A stretch of DNA of 21,317 nucleotides from a virus. Positions within the stretch are counted from its first letter, which is position 1, and each line of letters starts with the position of its first letter. The stretch spans positions 1-21,317 of the IMG/VR virus record IMGVR_UViG_3300027733_000239; one strand, given 5' to 3'. Under the pieces are notes generated by a model. It worked only from the letters and a program-made list of their open reading frames with translations. It was not told where the DNA came from and did not search any database. The translations under genes were made by a program, and so were the position numbers. This document shows positions 20,325 through 21,317 of the stretch, piece by piece.

Positions 20325-20953
20325 TGGCAGCTTTTACTACATATACAGATTTGCAAGCAACATTAGCTGATTACTTGGCTCGTACTGATTTAACATCACA
20401 AATCCCTACATTTATTACGTTAGCTGAAAACAGATTAAGACGTGATTTGCGTATCAGACCTATGCTTAAAGTAGTAACAACACCAACTACAGCAGGTGAC
20501 CCTACTATATCATTACCTAGTGACTTCCTAGAAATGCGTGATTTGCACGTTGAATCAAGTCCTATACAAACACTTGTGTATCAAAATCCAAGTAACTTTT
20601 TTAGAAACACAAAGGCTTCTACAGCAGATAGTGGTGCTCCTAAATTTTATACAGTCATGGGTTCAGAGTTTCAATTTGCACCTATTCCAGATTCTGCATA
20701 TACACTTAAAATGGTTTATTACGCATCACCAACATATTTAGGTTCTACAAATTCATCTAATATATTTTTGGCTAATTGCCCAGATTTATTACTTTATGCG
20801 TCTTTAGGTGAAGCAGAACCATATCTTATGAATGATGCAAGAGTTCAAACATGGGCTAGTTTATACGATAGAGGTCTTAACTCATTAACAGTATCAGATA
20901 GTGCTGGTGAAAATCCATCTGCACCAATGGTAATTTCATTAGCTACACGATAA
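20324..20953 (+). CDS. head-tail adaptor protein (SU10 adaptor-like)
   Basis: The 209 residues contain YTDLQATLADYLARTDLTSQIPTFITLAENRLRRDLRIRPM (about 7-47), a helical opening typical of portal-adaptor proteins, then SLPSDFLEMRDLHVE, FYTVMGSEFQFAPIPDS and NCPDLLLYASLGEAEPYLMND. This matches the adaptor family of SU10-type and related phages, which bridges portal and tail. Confidence 0.8.
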   Translation: MAAFTTYTDLQATLADYLARTDLTSQIPTFITLAENRLRRDLRIRPMLKVVTTPTTAGDPTISLPSDFLEMRDLHVESSPIQTLVYQNPSNFFRNTKASTADSGAPKFYTVMGSEFQFAPIPDSAYTLKMVYYASPTYLGSTNSSNIFLANCPDLLLYASLGEAEPYLMNDARVQTWASLYDRGLNSLTVSDSAGENPSAPMVISLATR

Positions 20954-20962
20954 GGAAAAATT

Positions 20963-21317
20963 ATGTCAGAAATGAGCAATTATTTAGAGAACGCTTTAAT
21001 TAACGTAACTCTACGAGCAACAGCTTACACAGCACCTACAACCGTATATGTAGCACTGTTTACATCAGACCCTACAGATGCAGGCACAGGTACAGAAGTA
21101 TCTGGTGGTGCTTATGCTAGAACAGCAGTTACCTTTGCTGCACCTAGTAATGGTGTCACTACAAATTCTGCTGATGTTACATTTCCTACTTGCACATTGG
21201 CATGGGGAATCGTTACTCACATAGGTATTTATGACGCATCTACATCAGGAAACCTTTTATACCATACACCATTAGACGCAAGTAAAACAGTTGATGCTGC
21301 GGATATATTTAAGATTA
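20963..21317 (+). CDS. tail-fibre-type structural protein, cut by the window end
   Basis: The frame from ATG 20963 (AAGGAAAAATT upstream) is open to the end, 118 codons. It reads MSNYLENALINVTLRATAYT, then VYVALFTSDPTDAGTGTEVSGGAYAR and TFPTCTLAWGIVTHIGIYDAS, the motif order of phage tail fibre proteins with a Gp80-like domain. The C-terminus is missing. Confidence 0.75.
   Translation, partial: MSEMSNYLENALINVTLRATAYTAPTTVYVALFTSDPTDAGTGTEVSGGAYARTAVTFAAPSNGVTTNSADVTFPTCTLAWGIVTHIGIYDASTSGNLLYHTPLDASKTVDAADIFKI

Noticed and set aside
1-21317. tRNA genes, CRISPR arrays, insertion sequences, integrase or attachment sites
   Set aside because: No cloverleaf-like sequence, regularly spaced repeats, transposase or integrase frame was seen.

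Overview
The window is a piece of an AT-rich tailed bacteriophage genome. The order of early, recombination, replication and packaging/head genes is phage-like throughout, and there is no integrase, tRNA, rRNA, insertion sequence or CRISPR array. The head genes (large terminase, P22-like portal, scaffold, DUF5309-type capsid, adaptor-like protein) suit a Gram-negative-infecting podovirus or short-genome siphovirus. A phage-borne pqqA (3894-3965) points to a host that makes pyrroloquinoline quinone, plausibly an aquatic methylotroph such as a Methylophilaceae member; the host is inference.

Layout. (1) 1-1553, plus strand: end of a gene cut by the window, a small membrane protein, a DUF5675 protein, a DEDD-type exonuclease with a zinc ribbon, and a small acidic protein. 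(2) 1591-3777, minus strand: a small exported protein, DUF3310 protein, tiny membrane protein, glycosyltransferase, SleB-type cell-wall hydrolase and unknowns. (3) 3821-3965, plus strand: a lone pqqA with its own predicted promoter and ribosome binding site, wedged between two minus-strand blocks. (4) 3988-5738, minus strand: recombination operon (SSB-like protein, YqaJ exonuclease, ERF annealing protein and small genes) driven by a consensus promoter. (5) 5739-5887: a divergent promoter region with near-consensus -35/-10 boxes on both strands. (6) 5888-9480, plus strand: Cro-like regulator, O-like replication initiator, DnaB-type helicase, NinB, YbcO/DUF1364 nuclease, a PD-(D/E)XK-like protein, winged-helix protein and a Q-like antiterminator. 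(7) 9477-9578: a perfect consensus promoter followed about 40 nt later by a rho-independent terminator, matching the layout of lambda pR'-tR'. (8) 9589-9750: DUF6496 protein. (9) 9747-12212, minus strand: thirteen tightly packed tiny genes of unknown function. (10) 12453-21317, plus strand: small terminase, DUF5856 protein, three small lysine-rich proteins, a putative virion protein, large terminase, portal, scaffold, major capsid protein, terminator, adaptor-type proteins and a truncated tail-fibre-type protein.

How it fits together. Regions 4-7 copy the lambda plan (leftward recombination operon, rightward cro-O-helicase-nin-Q operon, then a Q-controlled promoter/terminator), but no CI-type repressor or integrase is visible. 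The Q-controlled promoter is separated from the packaging and head genes by about 2.5 kb of genes on the opposite strand. The small-gene block and pqqA are the accessory parts: pqqA would supply the peptide substrate for the host's own PqqE-PqqD machinery, because no other pqq gene is present. Many genes overlap as ATGA or TAATG, and several real genes are shorter than 60 codons; these were found by reading between the longer frames.
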